The notes: generated by a model from the sequence alone, not told the origin. 59,104 nt of DNA from Paracoccus haematequi (GCF_900631945.1 NZ_UZWE01000039.1:1-59104); one strand, 5' to 3'. Numbered from the stretch's first letter, positions 28,554-39,049 are shown. A program made the numbers and translations.

Positions 28554-29611
28554 TCCCCAAGCGCGACAAGCAGGCGGTGGGCCAGCGCCTTCTGGCGGCG
28601 TTCCGCGCGGCGGGCGCGGTCGAGGTCGCGCCCGACCTGCTGCTGCCTGCGGGCGCCCTTCTGGATCTCTATGGCGAGGACATCCGCGCCCGCGCCTATG
28701 TCACCGCCGACCCGATCCGGGGTGAGATGATGCTGCGCCCCGATTTCACCGTGCCGGTGGTGCAGGCGCATATGGAAAACGGCGCCGAACCCGCCCGTTA
28801 CTGTTACCTGGGCGAGGTTTTCCGCAAGCAGGACATGGGCGACCTGCGCCCCGAACACCTGCGCGACAACGAATACCTGCAATGCGGGCTGGAGCTGTTT
28901 TCCCGCCATCCCGGCGCCGATGCCGAGGTCTTCGCGCTGTTCCACCGGCTTCTGGCGCCCTATGGCCTGTCGGCGGAAACGGGGGACATGGGGCTTTTGA
29001 TGGACGCGGTGCGCGGGTTGCCGGTGTCGGACGCGCGGCGGGCGGCCCTGCTGCACCACATCTGGCGGCCGGGGCGGTTCCAGCGGCTGCTGGATCGGTT
29101 CTCGGCACCGGCCCTGCCGCGCGACTTTCCCGCAGTCACCGCCCCCTGGGCCGGGCTGCGCGGCGAGGATGAGATGCAGGCCCGCATCGCCCGGCTGCGT
29201 GCCGATGCGGCTGAACCGCCTTTGCCGCCGCTGTGGTCCGACCGGCTGAAGCGGCTGTTCGCCCTGCGCGCGCCCGCGCCCCAGGCCGTCGCCGCCCTGC
29301 GCGACCTGGCCGGGGAAATGCCCGCCATCGCCCCCGCCGTCCAGCGGATCGAGACGCGGCTTGCCGCCATCGGCGGGCAGGGAATCGACCCTTCGGGTGT
29401 GATCTTCGACGCCAGCCACGGCCGCACGACGATGGAATATTACGACGGCTTCACCTTCAGTTTCCTTGCGACGCGGCCCGGCCTGCCGCCCGTCGCGTCA
29501 GGCGGGCGCTATGACGCGCTGACGCGGATGCTGGGCAAGGGCCGCGAGATCCCGGCGGTCGGCGGCATCATCCGCCCCGGCGTGCTGGCCGAACTGGAGG
29601 CTGCGGCATGA
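28550..29611 (+). CDS. hisZ: ATP phosphoribosyltransferase regulatory subunit
   Basis: HisZ is a catalytically inactive histidyl-tRNA-synthetase paralogue that activates and gives histidine feedback to the short HisG. The 353-residue protein keeps the synthetase core ([41 protein letters not shown]) but lacks the anticodon-binding domain. It begins with ATGA overlapping hisS and ends overlapping hisG by 4 bases. The order hisS-hisZ-hisG keeps the enzyme, its paralogue and its partner together. Confidence 0.95.
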   Translation: MIPKRDKQAVGQRLLAAFRAAGAVEVAPDLLLPAGALLDLYGEDIRARAYVTADPIRGEMMLRPDFTVPVVQAHMENGAEPARYCYLGEVFRKQDMGDLRPEHLRDNEYLQCGLELFSRHPGADAEVFALFHRLLAPYGLSAETGDMGLLMDAVRGLPVSDARRAALLHHIWRPGRFQRLLDRFSAPALPRDFPAVTAPWAGLRGEDEMQARIARLRADAAEPPLPPLWSDRLKRLFALRAPAPQAVAALRDLAGEMPAIAPAVQRIETRLAAIGGQGIDPSGVIFDASHGRTTMEYYDGFTFSFLATRPGLPPVASGGRYDALTRMLGKGREIPAVGGIIRPGVLAELEAAA

Positions 29612-30285
29612 TCCGGCTGGGCGTGCCGTCCAAGGGGCGGCTGATGGAGCAGACTTTCGACTGGTTCGCGGATCGCGGCGTCCGGCTGTCGCGCAGCGGC
29701 TCGGACCGTGAATATGCCGGCCGGGTCGAGGGTGCCGAGGGCGTCACGCTGGTGCTGCTGTCGGCGGGCGAGATCCCGCGCGAACTGGCGGCGGGCCGGA
29801 TCGAACTGGGCGTCACCGGCACCGACCTGGTGCGCGAGAAGCTGGCGGGCTGGGCTTCGGACGTGGCCGAGGTCACGGCGATGGGATTCGGCCATGCCGA
29901 CCTGATCCTGGCGGTGCCGGAATGCTGGACCGATTGCGATAGCCTGGACGATTTCGATTCCGTCTGCCGCGATTTCCGCGCCGCGCATGGCTTCCGGCTG
30001 CGGATCGCCACCAAATACCACCGGCTTGTCCGCGCCTGGCTGGCCGCGCATGAGGTCGCCGATTACCAGCTTGTCGATTCGCAGGGCGCGACCGAGGGCA
30101 CGGTGGCCAACCAGACCGCCGAGGCCATCGCCGACATCACATCCTCCGGGGAAACGCTGCGGGCCAACAACCTGAAGATCCTGGCCGAGGAACCGATCCT
30201 GCGGTCTCAGGCCACGCTGTTCGCGGGCCGCCGGGCGATGGAATCCCCCGAGGTTCAGGCCTTTCTGGCGCGTCTGGCCGCATAA
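29608..30285 (+). CDS. hisG: ATP phosphoribosyltransferase, short form
   Basis: HisG joins ATP and PRPP in the first step of histidine synthesis. The 225-residue form lacks the C-terminal ACT-like regulatory domain, as expected where HisZ is present. Blocks include RLGVPSKGRLMEQTF, ELGVTGTDLVREK and LVDSQGATEGTVANQTAEA with the PRPP-binding signature. It overlaps hisZ by 4 bases. The remaining his genes are not in the window. Confidence 0.96.
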   Translation: MIRLGVPSKGRLMEQTFDWFADRGVRLSRSGSDREYAGRVEGAEGVTLVLLSAGEIPRELAAGRIELGVTGTDLVREKLAGWASDVAEVTAMGFGHADLILAVPECWTDCDSLDDFDSVCRDFRAAHGFRLRIATKYHRLVRAWLAAHEVADYQLVDSQGATEGTVANQTAEAIADITSSGETLRANNLKILAEEPILRSQATLFAGRRAMESPEVQAFLARLAA

Positions 30286-30379
30286 ACGCTGGTCCTGCGC
30301 GGTCGATGGATCGCCTTGGCCCGGTGTGGCGTTGTCACCCTGTCATCTGCCGATAACGGCCGAGTACAGGAGAAGCGAC

Positions 30380-30649
30380 ATGGTCGATGCAAGCCAGATC
30401 AAGGAACATATGGAAGTGGTCGGCGCCGACGGCGTGCATGTGGGCAAGGTGGACCACATGGACGGCGACCGCATCAAGCTGACCCGCAAGGACGAGGCCC
30501 ATGGCCAGTCCAGGGACCACCACCACTATCTGCCGCTGGCGAACGTTTCGTCGGTGGATGGCGGCAAGCTGTGGCTGTCCGCCGATGCGGCCAACGCCGC
30601 GCAGCTGTTCGAGGAAAAGGACGGCTCGCCCATTCAGGACAGGCTCTGA
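30380..30649 (+). CDS. DUF2171 family protein
   Basis: The 89-residue protein reads MVDASQIKEHMEVVGADGVH, then KVDHMDGDRIKLTRKDEA and HHYLPLANVSSVDGGKLWLS, typical of DUF2171, a PRC-barrel-like small beta domain. The function is unknown; some members respond to stress. The start at 30380 follows AGGAG. It stands alone between hisG (94-base gap) and the hairpin terminator at 30660. Confidence 0.8.
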   Translation: MVDASQIKEHMEVVGADGVHVGKVDHMDGDRIKLTRKDEAHGQSRDHHHYLPLANVSSVDGGKLWLSADAANAAQLFEEKDGSPIQDRL

Positions 30650-30659
30650 CCCCGGAGCG

Positions 30660-30681
30660 GGCCGGATGGCGTCATCCGGCC
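30660..30681. terminator. Hairpin between convergent DUF2171 gene and ftsY
   Basis: GGCCGGATG-GCGT-CATCCGGCC is a perfect 9-base stem with a 4-base loop, in the 38-base gap between the two convergent genes. No long T-tract follows on either strand, but the position and strength suggest a bidirectional terminator. Confidence 0.65.
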
Positions 30682-30687
30682 TGTCCG

Positions 30688-31701
30688 CTAAAGGCCGACC
30701 AGGGCGCGGGCGAAATCGTCCGCGTCGAAGGCGTCCAGATCGTCGATCTGTTCGCCCACGCCGATGGCATGGATGGGCAGGCCGAAGCGGTCGGCCAGGG
30801 CCACCAGAACGCCGCCGCGCGCCGTGCCGTCCAGCTTCGTCATCACCAAGCCTGACACATCCGCCAGTTGGCGGAAGGTTTCCACTTGGTTCAGCGCGTT
30901 CTGTCCCGTGGTCGCATCCAGCACCAGCAGCGTGTTGTGCGGCGCGGTCGGATCCTTCTTGCGGATCACGCGGACGATCTTGGCCAGTTCCTCCATCAGA
31001 TCCTGGCGGTTCTGCAAGCGGCCCGCCGTGTCGATCATCAGCAGGTCGGCGCCTTCGGATTCGGCGCGGGACATGGCGTCGAAGGCGAGGCTGGCGGGGT
31101 CGCTGCCCTGGGCCGCGACCATCACCGGCACACCCGCGCGCTGGCCCCAGATCTGCAACTGTTCCACCGCCGCCGCGCGGAAAGTGTCGCCCGCCGCGAT
31201 CATCACCGACTTGCCCGCCGCGCGGAACTGGCTGGCCAGCTTGCCGATGGTGGTGGTCTTGCCCGCGCCGTTCACGCCCACGACCAGCACGACTTGCGGT
31301 TTTTTGGGATAAAGGGGCAGGGGGCGGGCGACCGGAGTCATGATGCGCGCGATCTCGGCCGCCAGCAGTTCCTTGAGTTCGGTCGAGGACAGGCGGCGGC
31401 CCATCCGGCCCTCGGCGATGTTGGCCGTCACGCGCAGCGCGGTGTCCACGCCAAGATCGGCCTGGACCAGCATGTCCTCCAGTTCCTCCAGCATCTCGTC
31501 GTCAAGCGCACGGCGCGGTTCCTCGGGCTTGGCGGGGGTCGTGCCGAACAGGCGGCCGACCAGACCGGGCGCGGGCGCGGGAACAGGCGCGGGGGCGGGT
31601 TCGGCGGCTTGGGGCGCGGCCTCGACAATGCCGTCCAATCCTTCGCCGATCTTCGCGGAGGATCGCGTCAGCCGATCCCGCAGCTTGGTGAAAAACGACA
31701 T
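30688..31701 (-). CDS. ftsY: Signal recognition particle receptor FtsY
   Basis: FtsY docks the SRP-ribosome complex at the membrane. The 337-residue protein has a short Ala/Pro-rich acidic leader (residues 1-50), an N domain, and the G domain: G1 GVNGAGKTTTIGKLA, GDTFRAAAVEQL, G3 DTAGRLQN, G4 TKLDGTARGG, and ends GVGEQIDDLDAFDADDFAR. The start MSFFTKLRDRL at 31701 is chosen; a very long upstream extension (to 33168) is open only because of antisense coding by purA. It is divergent from purA. Confidence 0.96.
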   Translation of the reverse strand: MSFFTKLRDRLTRSSAKIGEGLDGIVEAAPQAAEPAPAPVPAPAPGLVGRLFGTTPAKPEEPRRALDDEMLEELEDMLVQADLGVDTALRVTANIAEGRMGRRLSSTELKELLAAEIARIMTPVARPLPLYPKKPQVVLVVGVNGAGKTTTIGKLASQFRAAGKSVMIAAGDTFRAAAVEQLQIWGQRAGVPVMVAAQGSDPASLAFDAMSRAESEGADLLMIDTAGRLQNRQDLMEELAKIVRVIRKKDPTAPHNTLLVLDATTGQNALNQVETFRQLADVSGLVMTKLDGTARGGVLVALADRFGLPIHAIGVGEQIDDLDAFDADDFARALVGL

Positions 31702-31839
31702 GCCTGCACCTTTCCAATCCGGCCGCGACCCTAATCGCTGCGGGGCGAAAGGGAAAGGGCGGCAAATCGCGGCTTTCCCCCGGCCCGGCCTTGCGCTAGA
31801 CCCGGCGCCGGACTTTTTCGTGGAATGGAAGGACCGTTC

Positions 31840-33132
31840 ATGGCCAATGTGGTGGTTGTCGGCGCGCAATGGGGCGACGAGGGCAAGGGCAAGATCGTCG
31901 ATTGGCTGTCCGAACGGGCCGATGTCATCGCCCGCTTCCAGGGCGGCCATAACGCCGGGCATACGCTGGTCATCGGCAACACGGTCTTCAAGCTGTCGCT
32001 GCTGCCATCGGGCATTGTCCGGGCGGGCAAGCTGGCGGTGATCGGCAATGGCGTCGTCCTGGACCCGTGGTCGCTGTTCGCAGAGATCGACAAGCTGACC
32101 GCGCAGGGCGTGGCGATTTCCACCGAGAATCTGATGATCGCGGAAAACACCCCGCTGATCCTGCCGCTGCACCAGGATCTGGACAAGCTGCGCGAGGAAG
32201 CCGCGGGCAAGGCCAAGATCGGCACCACCGGGCGCGGCATCGGCCCCGCCTATGAGGACAAGGTGGGCCGCCGCACCATCCGCGTGGCCGACCTGGGCGA
32301 CGAGGAAACGCTGGACGCGCGCCTGGACCGGCTGCTGGCCCATCACGACGCGCTGCGCCAGGGGCTGGGCGCCACCCCCATCGACCGGGCCGAGCTGAAG
32401 GCCAAGCTGATGGAGATCGCGCCGAAGCTGCTGCCCTATGCCCAGCCGGTCTGGAAGATCATGGCCGACGCCCGCAAGGCCGGAAAGCGCATCCTGTTCG
32501 AGGGCGCGCAGGGTTCGCTGCTGGACATCGACTTCGGCACCTATCCCTATGTCACCAGTTCGACCACCATGTCGGGGATGGCGGCATCGGGGACCGGCAT
32601 GGGGCCGTCGGCCATCGGCTTCGTTCTGGGGATCGTCAAGGCATACACCACCCGCGTGGGCGAAGGCCCGTTCCCGACCGAATTGCACGACGCGGACGGG
32701 CAGCGGCTTGGCGAGCGCGGCCATGAATTCGGCACCGTCACGGGCCGCAAGCGGCGCTGCGGCTGGTTCGACGCGGTGCTGGTGCGCCAGACCTGCGCGA
32801 TTTCCGGCGTGAACGGCATCGCGCTGACCAAGCTGGATGTGCTGGACGGCTTCGACACGCTGAAGATCTGCGTGGGGTATGAAATCGACGGGGTGAAATA
32901 CGACTATCTTCCGACCGCCGCCGCGTTGCAGGCCAGGGTCACGCCGATCTATGAGGAAATGGACGGCTGGCAGGAATCGACCCAGGGCGCGCGGTCCTGG
33001 GCCGATCTTCCGGCGGCGGCGATCAAGTATGTCCGCAGGGTCGAGGAACTGATCCAGTGCCCGGTCGCGCTGCTCTCGACCAGCCCGGAACGGGACGATA
33101 CGATCCTGGTGACGGATCCTTTCGCGGATTGA
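31840..33132 (+). CDS. purA: Adenylosuccinate synthetase
   Basis: PurA joins IMP and aspartate with GTP in AMP synthesis. The 430-residue protein has [16 protein letters not shown] at the N-terminus (P-loop), [11 protein letters not shown] with the catalytic His, and [15 protein letters not shown] and [13 protein letters not shown] further on. The start MANVVVV at 31840 follows GGAAGGA. It is divergent from ftsY over a 138-base gap. The hairpin-box repeat follows its stop. Confidence 0.97.
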   Translation: MANVVVVGAQWGDEGKGKIVDWLSERADVIARFQGGHNAGHTLVIGNTVFKLSLLPSGIVRAGKLAVIGNGVVLDPWSLFAEIDKLTAQGVAISTENLMIAENTPLILPLHQDLDKLREEAAGKAKIGTTGRGIGPAYEDKVGRRTIRVADLGDEETLDARLDRLLAHHDALRQGLGATPIDRAELKAKLMEIAPKLLPYAQPVWKIMADARKAGKRILFEGAQGSLLDIDFGTYPYVTSSTTMSGMAASGTGMGPSAIGFVLGIVKAYTTRVGEGPFPTELHDADGQRLGERGHEFGTVTGRKRRCGWFDAVLVRQTCAISGVNGIALTKLDVLDGFDTLKICVGYEIDGVKYDYLPTAAALQARVTPIYEEMDGWQESTQGARSWADLPAAAIKYVRRVEELIQCPVALLSTSPERDDTILVTDPFAD

Positions 33133-33135
33133 AGC

Positions 33136-33176
33136 GGGGGTCGGCGACCCCCGGGATATTTGAACCAAGGCAAAGG
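33136..33176 (+). repeat. Intergenic hairpin plus GGATATTT-box repeat, copy 4 (purA/DUF2842)
   Basis: GGGGGTC-GGC-GACCCCC (33136-33152) is followed by GGGATATTTGAACCAAGG. Here both flanking genes are on the plus strand, so the hairpin could be a purA terminator and the box the leader of the DUF2842 gene. Confidence 0.65.
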
Positions 33177-33185
33177 GCAGCGCCG

Positions 33186-33398
33186 ATGAACCTGAAGACG
33201 CGCAAGAGGCTGTCGCTGCTGATCCTGGTGGTCGGGCTGCCCCTCTACATCGTCGCGGCGGTGACGCTGGTCAACTGGATGGACGCGCGCTTCGGCCGCC
33301 AGCCGATTCTGGTCGAGATCGCCATCTATGTCGGTCTTGGCGTCCTGTGGATCCTGCCCTTCAAGCGGATCTTCTCTGGCATCGGGCGCGAGGAATGA
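33186..33398 (+). CDS. DUF2842 family membrane protein
   Basis: The 70-residue protein has two hydrophobic segments (LLILVVGLPLYIVAAVTLVN and ILVEIAIYVGLGVLWILPF) and a cytoplasmic end [11 protein letters not shown], typical of DUF2842. The function is unknown. The start MNLKTRKRLSL follows the repeat element. It overlaps the thiamine diphosphokinase gene by 4 bases. Confidence 0.85.
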   Translation: MNLKTRKRLSLLILVVGLPLYIVAAVTLVNWMDARFGRQPILVEIAIYVGLGVLWILPFKRIFSGIGREE

Positions 33399-34057
33399 TC
33401 CCGCCCCTGGTCATTTCCGACCGGGGCGTCACCGTGATCGGCGGCGGTGTCGCCACCCCTTATGACCTGCAAACCGCGCTGGCGGTGGCGCCGACGCTGG
33501 TCGCGGCGGATGGCGGCGCGGACCGGGCGCTTGCCTTGGGGCAACCGCCCGATTGGGTGATCGGCGATCTGGACAGCATCACGGTGGGCGCGCGCAAGCT
33601 GATCCCGGCCGGGCGCATCCATCATGTGGCCGAGCAGGACAGCACCGATTTCACCAAATGCCTGACCCGGATCGCCGCGCCCTTCGTGATGGCTGTGGGC
33701 TTTTCCGGGCTGCGGCTGGATCACACGCTGTCGGCGCTGACCGCGATGGCTTCCACGCCCCGGCCGCTGGTGATCATGCTGGCCTCTGACGATGTGGTGT
33801 TTGTCGCGCCCCCCCGGCTGACCCTGCCGCTGATGCCGGGAACGCGAGTGTCTCTGTATCCGATGGGGCCGGCGCGCGGGATCAGCACCGGGTTGGAATG
33901 GCCGATCGAGGGAATCGAATTCGCGCCGGGCGGGCGGGTCGGCACCTCGAACCGGGCGAACGGGGTGGTGACCCTGCGGATCGAGGGCAAGATGCTGCTG
34001 ATGCTGCCGCGCAACACGCTGGCCAGTGTCATGACCGCGCTGCGCCTGCCTGCCTGA
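33395..34057 (+). CDS. Thiamine diphosphokinase
   Basis: This enzyme transfers pyrophosphate from ATP to thiamine. The 220-residue protein has [20 protein letters not shown] and VIGDLDSI near residues 30-60 and the [11 protein letters not shown] block, the ATP/metal site of the family, then the C-terminal beta-barrel region ([12 protein letters not shown]). It begins with ATGA overlapping the DUF2842 stop. No thiamine riboswitch is visible upstream; other thi genes are absent. Confidence 0.9.
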   Translation: MIPPLVISDRGVTVIGGGVATPYDLQTALAVAPTLVAADGGADRALALGQPPDWVIGDLDSITVGARKLIPAGRIHHVAEQDSTDFTKCLTRIAAPFVMAVGFSGLRLDHTLSALTAMASTPRPLVIMLASDDVVFVAPPRLTLPLMPGTRVSLYPMGPARGISTGLEWPIEGIEFAPGGRVGTSNRANGVVTLRIEGKMLLMLPRNTLASVMTALRLPA

Positions 34058-34136
34058 ACGATCAAAGCCCCGTGCGGCGGTTGCCGCCCTGGCCTTGATG
34101 CCTTATCTGCAAGGGGCGAACCGCCCGGAGGCATCC

Positions 34137-35267
34137 ATGTCGCTGAACCCGATCCGTCCCTGGCGCAACATTCAGCGTCGGAAGTCGCGCCAGATCATGG
34201 TGGGCCGCGTTCCGGTGGGCGGCGACGCGCCGATCAGCGTGCAGACCATGACCAATACGGACGGCCACGACGTGCGCGCGACGCTGGACCAGGTGATCCG
34301 GGCCGCCGATGCGGGCGCTGACATCGTGCGGATTTCGGCCCCCGACCAGGAAACCACGCGGGCGCTGCGCGAGATTTGCCGCGAAAGCCCAGTGCCGATC
34401 GTGGCCGACATCCATTTCCACTACAAGCGCGCCATCGAGGCGGCCGAGGCGGGCGTGGCCTGCCTGCGCATCAACCCCGGCAATATCGGCGACGCCGCCC
34501 GCGTGCGCGAGGTCATCAAGGCCGCCAAGGACCACGGCTGCTCGATCCGCATCGGCGTGAATGCCGGGTCGCTGGAGCGGCACCTGCTGGAGAAATACGG
34601 CGAACCTTGCCCGGACGCGATGGTCGAATCCGGGCTGGATCACATCAAGATCCTGCAGGACAACGATTTCCACGAATTCAAGATCAGCGTGAAGGCCAGC
34701 GACGTGTTCCTGGCCGCCGCCGCCTATCAGCAACTGGCGGACGCCACCGACGCGCCGATCCATCTGGGCATCACCGAGGCGGGCGGATTCGTCGGCGGCA
34801 CGGTGAAATCAGCCGTGGGACTGGGCAACCTGCTGTGGTCCGGGATCGGCGACACGATCCGCGTCAGCCTGTCCGCCGATCCGGTCGAGGAGGTCAAGGT
34901 CGGGTTCGAGATCCTCAAATCCCTGGGCCTGCGGACGCGGGGGGTGCAGATCATCTCCTGCCCGTCCTGCGCACGGCAGGGCTTTGACGTGATCAAGACG
35001 GTCGAACGGTTGGAAAAGCGGCTGGAACACATCAAGACCCCCATGTCGCTGTCGATCATCGGCTGCGTCGTCAACGGTCCGGGCGAGGCGCTGATGACCG
35101 ATATCGGCTTCACCGGCGGCGGGGCAGGCAGCGGCATGGTCTATATGGCCGGGCGGCAGAGCCACAAGATGACCAACGACCAGATGGTCGATCATATCGT
35201 GCAACTGGTCGAGGAACGCGCGCAGAAGATCGAGGACGAGGCAGGGGCGCAGACGGCGGCGGAGTGA
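34137..35267 (+). CDS. ispG: 4-Hydroxy-3-methylbut-2-en-1-yl diphosphate synthase
   Basis: IspG (GcpE) makes HMBPP from MEcPP in the MEP isoprenoid pathway. The 376-residue Fe-S protein has a TIM-barrel start ([31 protein letters not shown]) and the cluster cysteines in [12 protein letters not shown] and [10 protein letters not shown] near the C-terminus. The start MSLNPIRPW follows CGGAGG; an upstream in-frame ATG (34095) lacks homology. Convergent with moaA across the repeat at 35284. Confidence 0.97.
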   Translation: MSLNPIRPWRNIQRRKSRQIMVGRVPVGGDAPISVQTMTNTDGHDVRATLDQVIRAADAGADIVRISAPDQETTRALREICRESPVPIVADIHFHYKRAIEAAEAGVACLRINPGNIGDAARVREVIKAAKDHGCSIRIGVNAGSLERHLLEKYGEPCPDAMVESGLDHIKILQDNDFHEFKISVKASDVFLAAAAYQQLADATDAPIHLGITEAGGFVGGTVKSAVGLGNLLWSGIGDTIRVSLSADPVEEVKVGFEILKSLGLRTRGVQIISCPSCARQGFDVIKTVERLEKRLEHIKTPMSLSIIGCVVNGPGEALMTDIGFTGGGAGSGMVYMAGRQSHKMTNDQMVDHIVQLVEERAQKIEDEAGAQTAAE

Positions 35268-35283
35268 TTGCGTCCCGCCGTGG

Positions 35284-35335
35284 CCGGGGGCGCTTCGCCC
35301 CCCGGACCCCCCGAGGATATTTTCGCACAGAAGAG
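35284..35335 (+). repeat. Intergenic hairpin plus GGATATTT-box repeat, copy 5 (ispG/moaA)
   Basis: CCGGGGGCGCTTCGCCCCCC hairpin (35284-35305) is followed by GAGGATATTTTCGCACAGAAG, up to the convergent moaA stop. The hairpin core is identical with copy 3 over about 20 bases. Confidence 0.8.
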
Positions 35336-35339
35336 GGTC

Positions 35340-36347
35340 TCAACCGCCGGTATGGCTCATATGACGGGTCATCTGGCCCGCGACGGTCTGGCGGGAATAG
35401 TCGAAATCATGGCCCTTGGGCTTTTTCGCGATGGCGGCGCGGATGGCGTCCTTCAGAAACCCGTCATCGGATGATGCCCGCAGCGGGCCGCGCAGGTCGG
35501 CCATGTCCTCTTGCCCCAGGCACATGAACAATTCGCCGGTGCAAGTCAGGCGGACGCGGTTGCAGCTTTCGCAGAAATTATGGGTCAGCGGCGTGATGAA
35601 GCCGATCTTCTGGCCGGTTTCCTGCAGGCGGACATAGCGGGCCGGGCCGCCGGTGCGTTCGGCGAGTGGAGTCAGCGTGAAGCGTTCCGCCAGCCGGGCG
35701 CGCAGGTCCGAAAGCGGCCAATACTGGTCCAGCCGATCCTCGTTGCCCAGGTCACCCATCGGCATGACCTCGATGAAGGTCAGGTCGTGGCCCTGGTCGC
35801 CGCACCAGCGGACCAGATCGAACAATTCTGCGTCATTCACGCCTTTCAGCGCGACGGCGTTGATCTTGACCCGCAGCCCGGCGGCCTGGGCGGCGCGGAT
35901 GCCGTCCAGCACCTGGGGCAGGCGGCCCCAGCGGGTGATCGCGGCGAACTTTTCGGGATCCAGCGTATCCAGCGAGACGTTCACGCGACGGATGCCGCAA
36001 TCGGCCAGCTCACCGGCATATCGGCCAAGCTGGCTGCCGTTCGTGGTCAGCGTCAATTCGTCCAAGCCCTGGCCAAGATGCCGGGACATGGCCCGGAAAA
36101 AGCTCATGATGTTGCGTCGGACCAGAGGCTCGCCCCCGGTGATGCGCAGCTTTCTGACGCCCAGATCGACGAAGGTGCCGCACAGCCGCTCCAGTTCCTC
36201 AAGCGTCAGCAGGTCGGCCTTGGGCAGGAACTGCATATGCTCGGCCATGCAATAGACGCAGCGGAAATCGCAGCGATCCGTCACCGATACCCGCAGATAG
36301 GTGATCGGCCGCGCGAAAGGGTCGATAAGGGGGGCCGCGTTCTGCAT
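35340..36347 (-). CDS. moaA: GTP 3',8-cyclase
   Basis: MoaA is the radical-SAM enzyme that opens molybdopterin synthesis by cyclising GTP. The 335-residue protein has the N-terminal radical-SAM cluster CDFRCVYC and the C-terminal second cluster [18 protein letters not shown], with the GG end (SHTGG) required for activity. The reading frame covers both clusters, so it is intact. No moaC or other mo genes are adjacent. It is convergent with ispG and divergent from the small lipoprotein gene. Confidence 0.97.
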   Translation of the reverse strand: MQNAAPLIDPFARPITYLRVSVTDRCDFRCVYCMAEHMQFLPKADLLTLEELERLCGTFVDLGVRKLRITGGEPLVRRNIMSFFRAMSRHLGQGLDELTLTTNGSQLGRYAGELADCGIRRVNVSLDTLDPEKFAAITRWGRLPQVLDGIRAAQAAGLRVKINAVALKGVNDAELFDLVRWCGDQGHDLTFIEVMPMGDLGNEDRLDQYWPLSDLRARLAERFTLTPLAERTGGPARYVRLQETGQKIGFITPLTHNFCESCNRVRLTCTGELFMCLGQEDMADLRGPLRASSDDGFLKDAIRAAIAKKPKGHDFDYSRQTVAGQMTRHMSHTGG

Positions 36348-36458
36348 CCCCCCAATCTAGGGGCGCGCGGGGCCGCGCACAAGCCGCGACTGGCTGTGGA
36401 CGGGATCGCGCCATGCAGGCTAGGTTCGATGCTGATTACACGACAGAAGGGACAATCC

Positions 36459-36971
36459 ATGCGCATCATCACCGTCGCGCCGCCGCTGATCCTGACCGCG
36501 ACCTTGCTGGCGGGTTGCACTCAGGGGGCGATGACCGCGAACCGACCGGCGTCCGAAGCCGCCGCCCCGCAGACGCAGATGACCACCGAACAAGTGGCAG
36601 CGGCGACTGCCATCACCCGCGCGCCCGCGCCGCGTCCGGCAGCCCGCGCGACGGCGGCGCAATTGGATACCACCACCCCCGAACAGCGCGCCGCCGCCGC
36701 CAAGCCCGCCGAGGCGGCCGAGACGAAGCTGGGCAACACCATCGCCTCTCTGGGGAATCCGTCCGAAGGCGGGTTCTGGATCAAGACGCCGCTGGTCAAG
36801 GAACGCGGGCTGGGCCGGATCGTCAATCCGGCGACCGGCAAATCCGCCAAGGTCGATCTGATCCCGCTGGACGGCCCGGCCAGCGGCGGATCGCAGGTGT
36901 CGCTGCCAGCCCTGCAATTGCTGGGCGTGTCGCTGACCGACCTGCCCACGATCGAGGTCTATCGCTCCTGA
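36459..36971 (+). CDS. Lipoprotein of unknown function
   Basis: The 170-residue protein has a signal peptide with lipobox LLAGC (Cys20), so it is lipid-anchored after processing. A long Ala/Thr/Pro-rich, low-complexity middle (about residues 25-90) leads to a compact C-terminal part with GNPSEGGFWIKTPLV, GRIVNPATGKSAKVDLIP and LPALQLLGVSLTDLPTIEVY. This C-terminal pattern recalls the RlpA-type fold but no catalytic motif is certain. The start at 36459 follows AGAAGGG. Its end overlaps the AlkD-like gene end by 13 bases. Confidence 0.75.
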   Translation: MRIITVAPPLILTATLLAGCTQGAMTANRPASEAAAPQTQMTTEQVAAATAITRAPAPRPAARATAAQLDTTTPEQRAAAAKPAEAAETKLGNTIASLGNPSEGGFWIKTPLVKERGLGRIVNPATGKSAKVDLIPLDGPASGGSQVSLPALQLLGVSLTDLPTIEVYRS

Positions 36972-37633
36972 ACCGGCCGTTGGGCTTCCTTGCGCGCGAA
37001 GGGTTTCATCCGTGCCCCGTGGTCGGCCAGAAAGGCCCGGACGCGGGGCGCATCGCGTTTGGACAGATCGCGCAGCCACCAGGCGATGGCCTTCTGGATG
37101 AACCAGTCGCGATCATCGGCCAGTCGCGCGGCCCAGTCCAGGACGCGTTCGCGGGTGGCGATGTCGTCGGGCTTGGGGTTGTTCATCTTGGCCCAGGGCA
37201 GGGTGCCCACCAGGGCGGCGCGGCGGGTCCATTTGTTCGGATGATCCAGCCATCCTTCGACCGGGTCCAGCCGTGCGGGATCGGCCACCAGCCGCTTCTG
37301 CCCGGCGATCATGGCGGCATCGGCGATGGCCCAGCCGTCGAAATCAGGCGCCCAGGCCGCGATCAGAGTCCAGACGGCATTGTCGGGCCGGATCCGGGCC
37401 TGGGTCAGCAGCTTGGCGGCGGCGATGCGGGCCTCGTGGATGTCGCTGGCCCACAGGTCGCGGGCGAGGGCGATCCGGCCGTCCAGGTCGCGGGACGCGC
37501 GCCAGTCTGCCACCAGGGCGTCGATCTGCGGATTGGGCACCCCCAGATAGGTCCGCGCTGCCTTGTGATAGGCGGCCATCTGTCCGGCCTTTTCGGCATC
37601 CGCCTGGGCTATCAACGCGTCCAGTTCGATCAT
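36959..37633 (-). CDS. AlkD-like DNA alkylation repair protein (HEAT-repeat fold)
   Basis: The 224-residue protein shows the AlkD-type helical repeats: LARDLWASDIHEARIAAAKL, DNAVWTLIAAWAPDFDGWAI, WTRRAALVGTLPWA, and RDWFIQKAIAWWLRDLSKRD. AlkD proteins remove bulky alkyl bases from DNA without base flipping; Trp, Asp and Arg of the site seem present. Whether this one is a glycosylase is inferred. The start MIELDAL at 37633 is preferred over the longer frame that extends toward aroA. It is convergent with the lipoprotein gene by a 13-base overlap. Confidence 0.8.
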   Translation of the reverse strand: MIELDALIAQADAEKAGQMAAYHKAARTYLGVPNPQIDALVADWRASRDLDGRIALARDLWASDIHEARIAAAKLLTQARIRPDNAVWTLIAAWAPDFDGWAIADAAMIAGQKRLVADPARLDPVEGWLDHPNKWTRRAALVGTLPWAKMNNPKPDDIATRERVLDWAARLADDRDWFIQKAIAWWLRDLSKRDAPRVRAFLADHGARMKPFARKEAQRPVQER

Positions 37634-37717
37634 CGGCCCCTCCTGTTCCGGCGGTTCTAGGGGTGGCAGAGGCCGCGCGCCAGCGATAAAAGGTTTGCGC
37701 AATCAACAGGTGTGCCC

Positions 37718-39049
37718 ATGTCCCATTCCACTGATCCCCGCCCGATGACCGCCCGCCGCAGCGGCCCGCTGCGGGGCGTGGCCCAGGTGCCCGGCGACAA
37801 GTCGATCAGCCACCGCGCCCTGATCCTGGGTGCGCTGTCGGTGGGCGAGACGCGGATCACCGGCCTGCTGGAGGGTCAGGACGTGCTGGACACCGCCAAG
37901 GCAATGGCGGCTTTCGGCGCGCAGGTTGAGCGGCTGGCCGAGGGTGAATGGTCGGTCCACGGCGTCGGCGTCGGCGGGTTTTCGGAACCCGAAGGCGTGA
38001 TCGACTGCGGCAATTCGGGGACCGGTGTGCGGCTGATCATGGGCGCCATGGCCACGACGCCGATCACCGCGACCTTCACCGGCGATGCCAGCCTGTCGCG
38101 CCGTCCCATGGCGCGCGTTACCGACCCCCTGGCGCTGTTCGGCGCGCAGATCGCCGCGCGCGAGGGCGGGCGGCTGCCCATCACCATCCAGGGCGCGGCC
38201 GATCCGCTGCCGGTGCGGTACCGTACGCCCGTCGCCAGCGCGCAGATCAAGTCGGCCATCCTGCTGGCGGGGCTGAACGTGCCGGGCGAAACCGTGGTGA
38301 TCGAGGCGGAGCCGACCCGCGACCATTCCGAACGGATGCTGGCTGGGTTCGGCGCCGACATCCGCACCGAGACGACCGCCGAAGGCCATGTGATCACGCT
38401 GCAAGGCCGCCCCGAACTGCGCGCCCAGCCGGTCGCGGTGCCGCGCGATCCCTCAAGCGCGGCTTTCCCGGTGGCGGCGGCGCTGATCGTGCCGGGGTCG
38501 GAAATCCGCGTTCCCGGCGTCAGCCGCAACCCGACCCGCGACGGCTTGTATGTCACCCTGCTGGAGATGGGGGCCGACATCGCCTTTGAGAACACGCGCG
38601 AGGAAGGCGGAGAGCCGGTTGCCGATCTGGTCGTCCGGCATGGCCCGCTGAAGGGCGTGACGGTGCCCGCCGACCGCGCGGCCAGCATGATCGACGAATT
38701 TCCGATTCTGTCGGTCATCGCGGCCTTTGCCGAAGGCGCGACGGTCATGAACGGCGTGGCGGAACTGCGCGTCAAGGAAAGCGACCGGATCGACGCGATG
38801 GCGCGCGGGTTGGAAGCGAACGGCGTCCGGGTCGACGAGACGAAGGACAGCATGACCGTTCACGGCATGGCGCAGGTTCCCGGCGGGGGCATGGCGGTCA
38901 GCCATCTGGATCACCGGATCGCCATGTCCTTCCTGGTGCTGGGGCTGGCGACCCAGGCGCCGGTTTCCGTGGACGACGGATCGCCCATCGCCACGTCCTT
39001 CCCGGATTTCCTGCCGCTGATGCAGGGCCTGGGCGCCGATCTGGGCTAG
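37718..39049 (+). CDS. aroA: 3-Phosphoshikimate 1-carboxyvinyltransferase (EPSP synthase)
   Basis: AroA joins shikimate 3-phosphate with PEP. The 443-residue protein has [16 protein letters not shown] near the N-terminus, [51 protein letters not shown] and [13 protein letters not shown]. The shape (longer, with the GNSGTGVR form) fits class II EPSP synthases of alphaproteobacteria and Agrobacterium, an inference from sequence type. The ATG at 37718 follows ACAGG; a GTG start 6 bases earlier is also possible. It overlaps the VOC gene end by 4 bases (convergent). Confidence 0.96.
   Translation: MSHSTDPRPMTARRSGPLRGVAQVPGDKSISHRALILGALSVGETRITGLLEGQDVLDTAKAMAAFGAQVERLAEGEWSVHGVGVGGFSEPEGVIDCGNSGTGVRLIMGAMATTPITATFTGDASLSRRPMARVTDPLALFGAQIAAREGGRLPITIQGAADPLPVRYRTPVASAQIKSAILLAGLNVPGETVVIEAEPTRDHSERMLAGFGADIRTETTAEGHVITLQGRPELRAQPVAVPRDPSSAAFPVAAALIVPGSEIRVPGVSRNPTRDGLYVTLLEMGADIAFENTREEGGEPVADLVVRHGPLKGVTVPADRAASMIDEFPILSVIAAFAEGATVMNGVAELRVKESDRIDAMARGLEANGVRVDETKDSMTVHGMAQVPGGGMAVSHLDHRIAMSFLVLGLATQAPVSVDDGSPIATSFPDFLPLMQGLGADLG

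Noticed and set aside
31702..33168. N-terminal extension of ftsY
   Set aside because: The extension overlaps purA in antisense; FtsY similarity begins at MSFFTKLRDRL (31701).
33395..34057. Thiamine riboswitch
   Set aside because: No THI-box-like sequence is present before the diphosphokinase gene, which is coupled to the DUF2842 gene.
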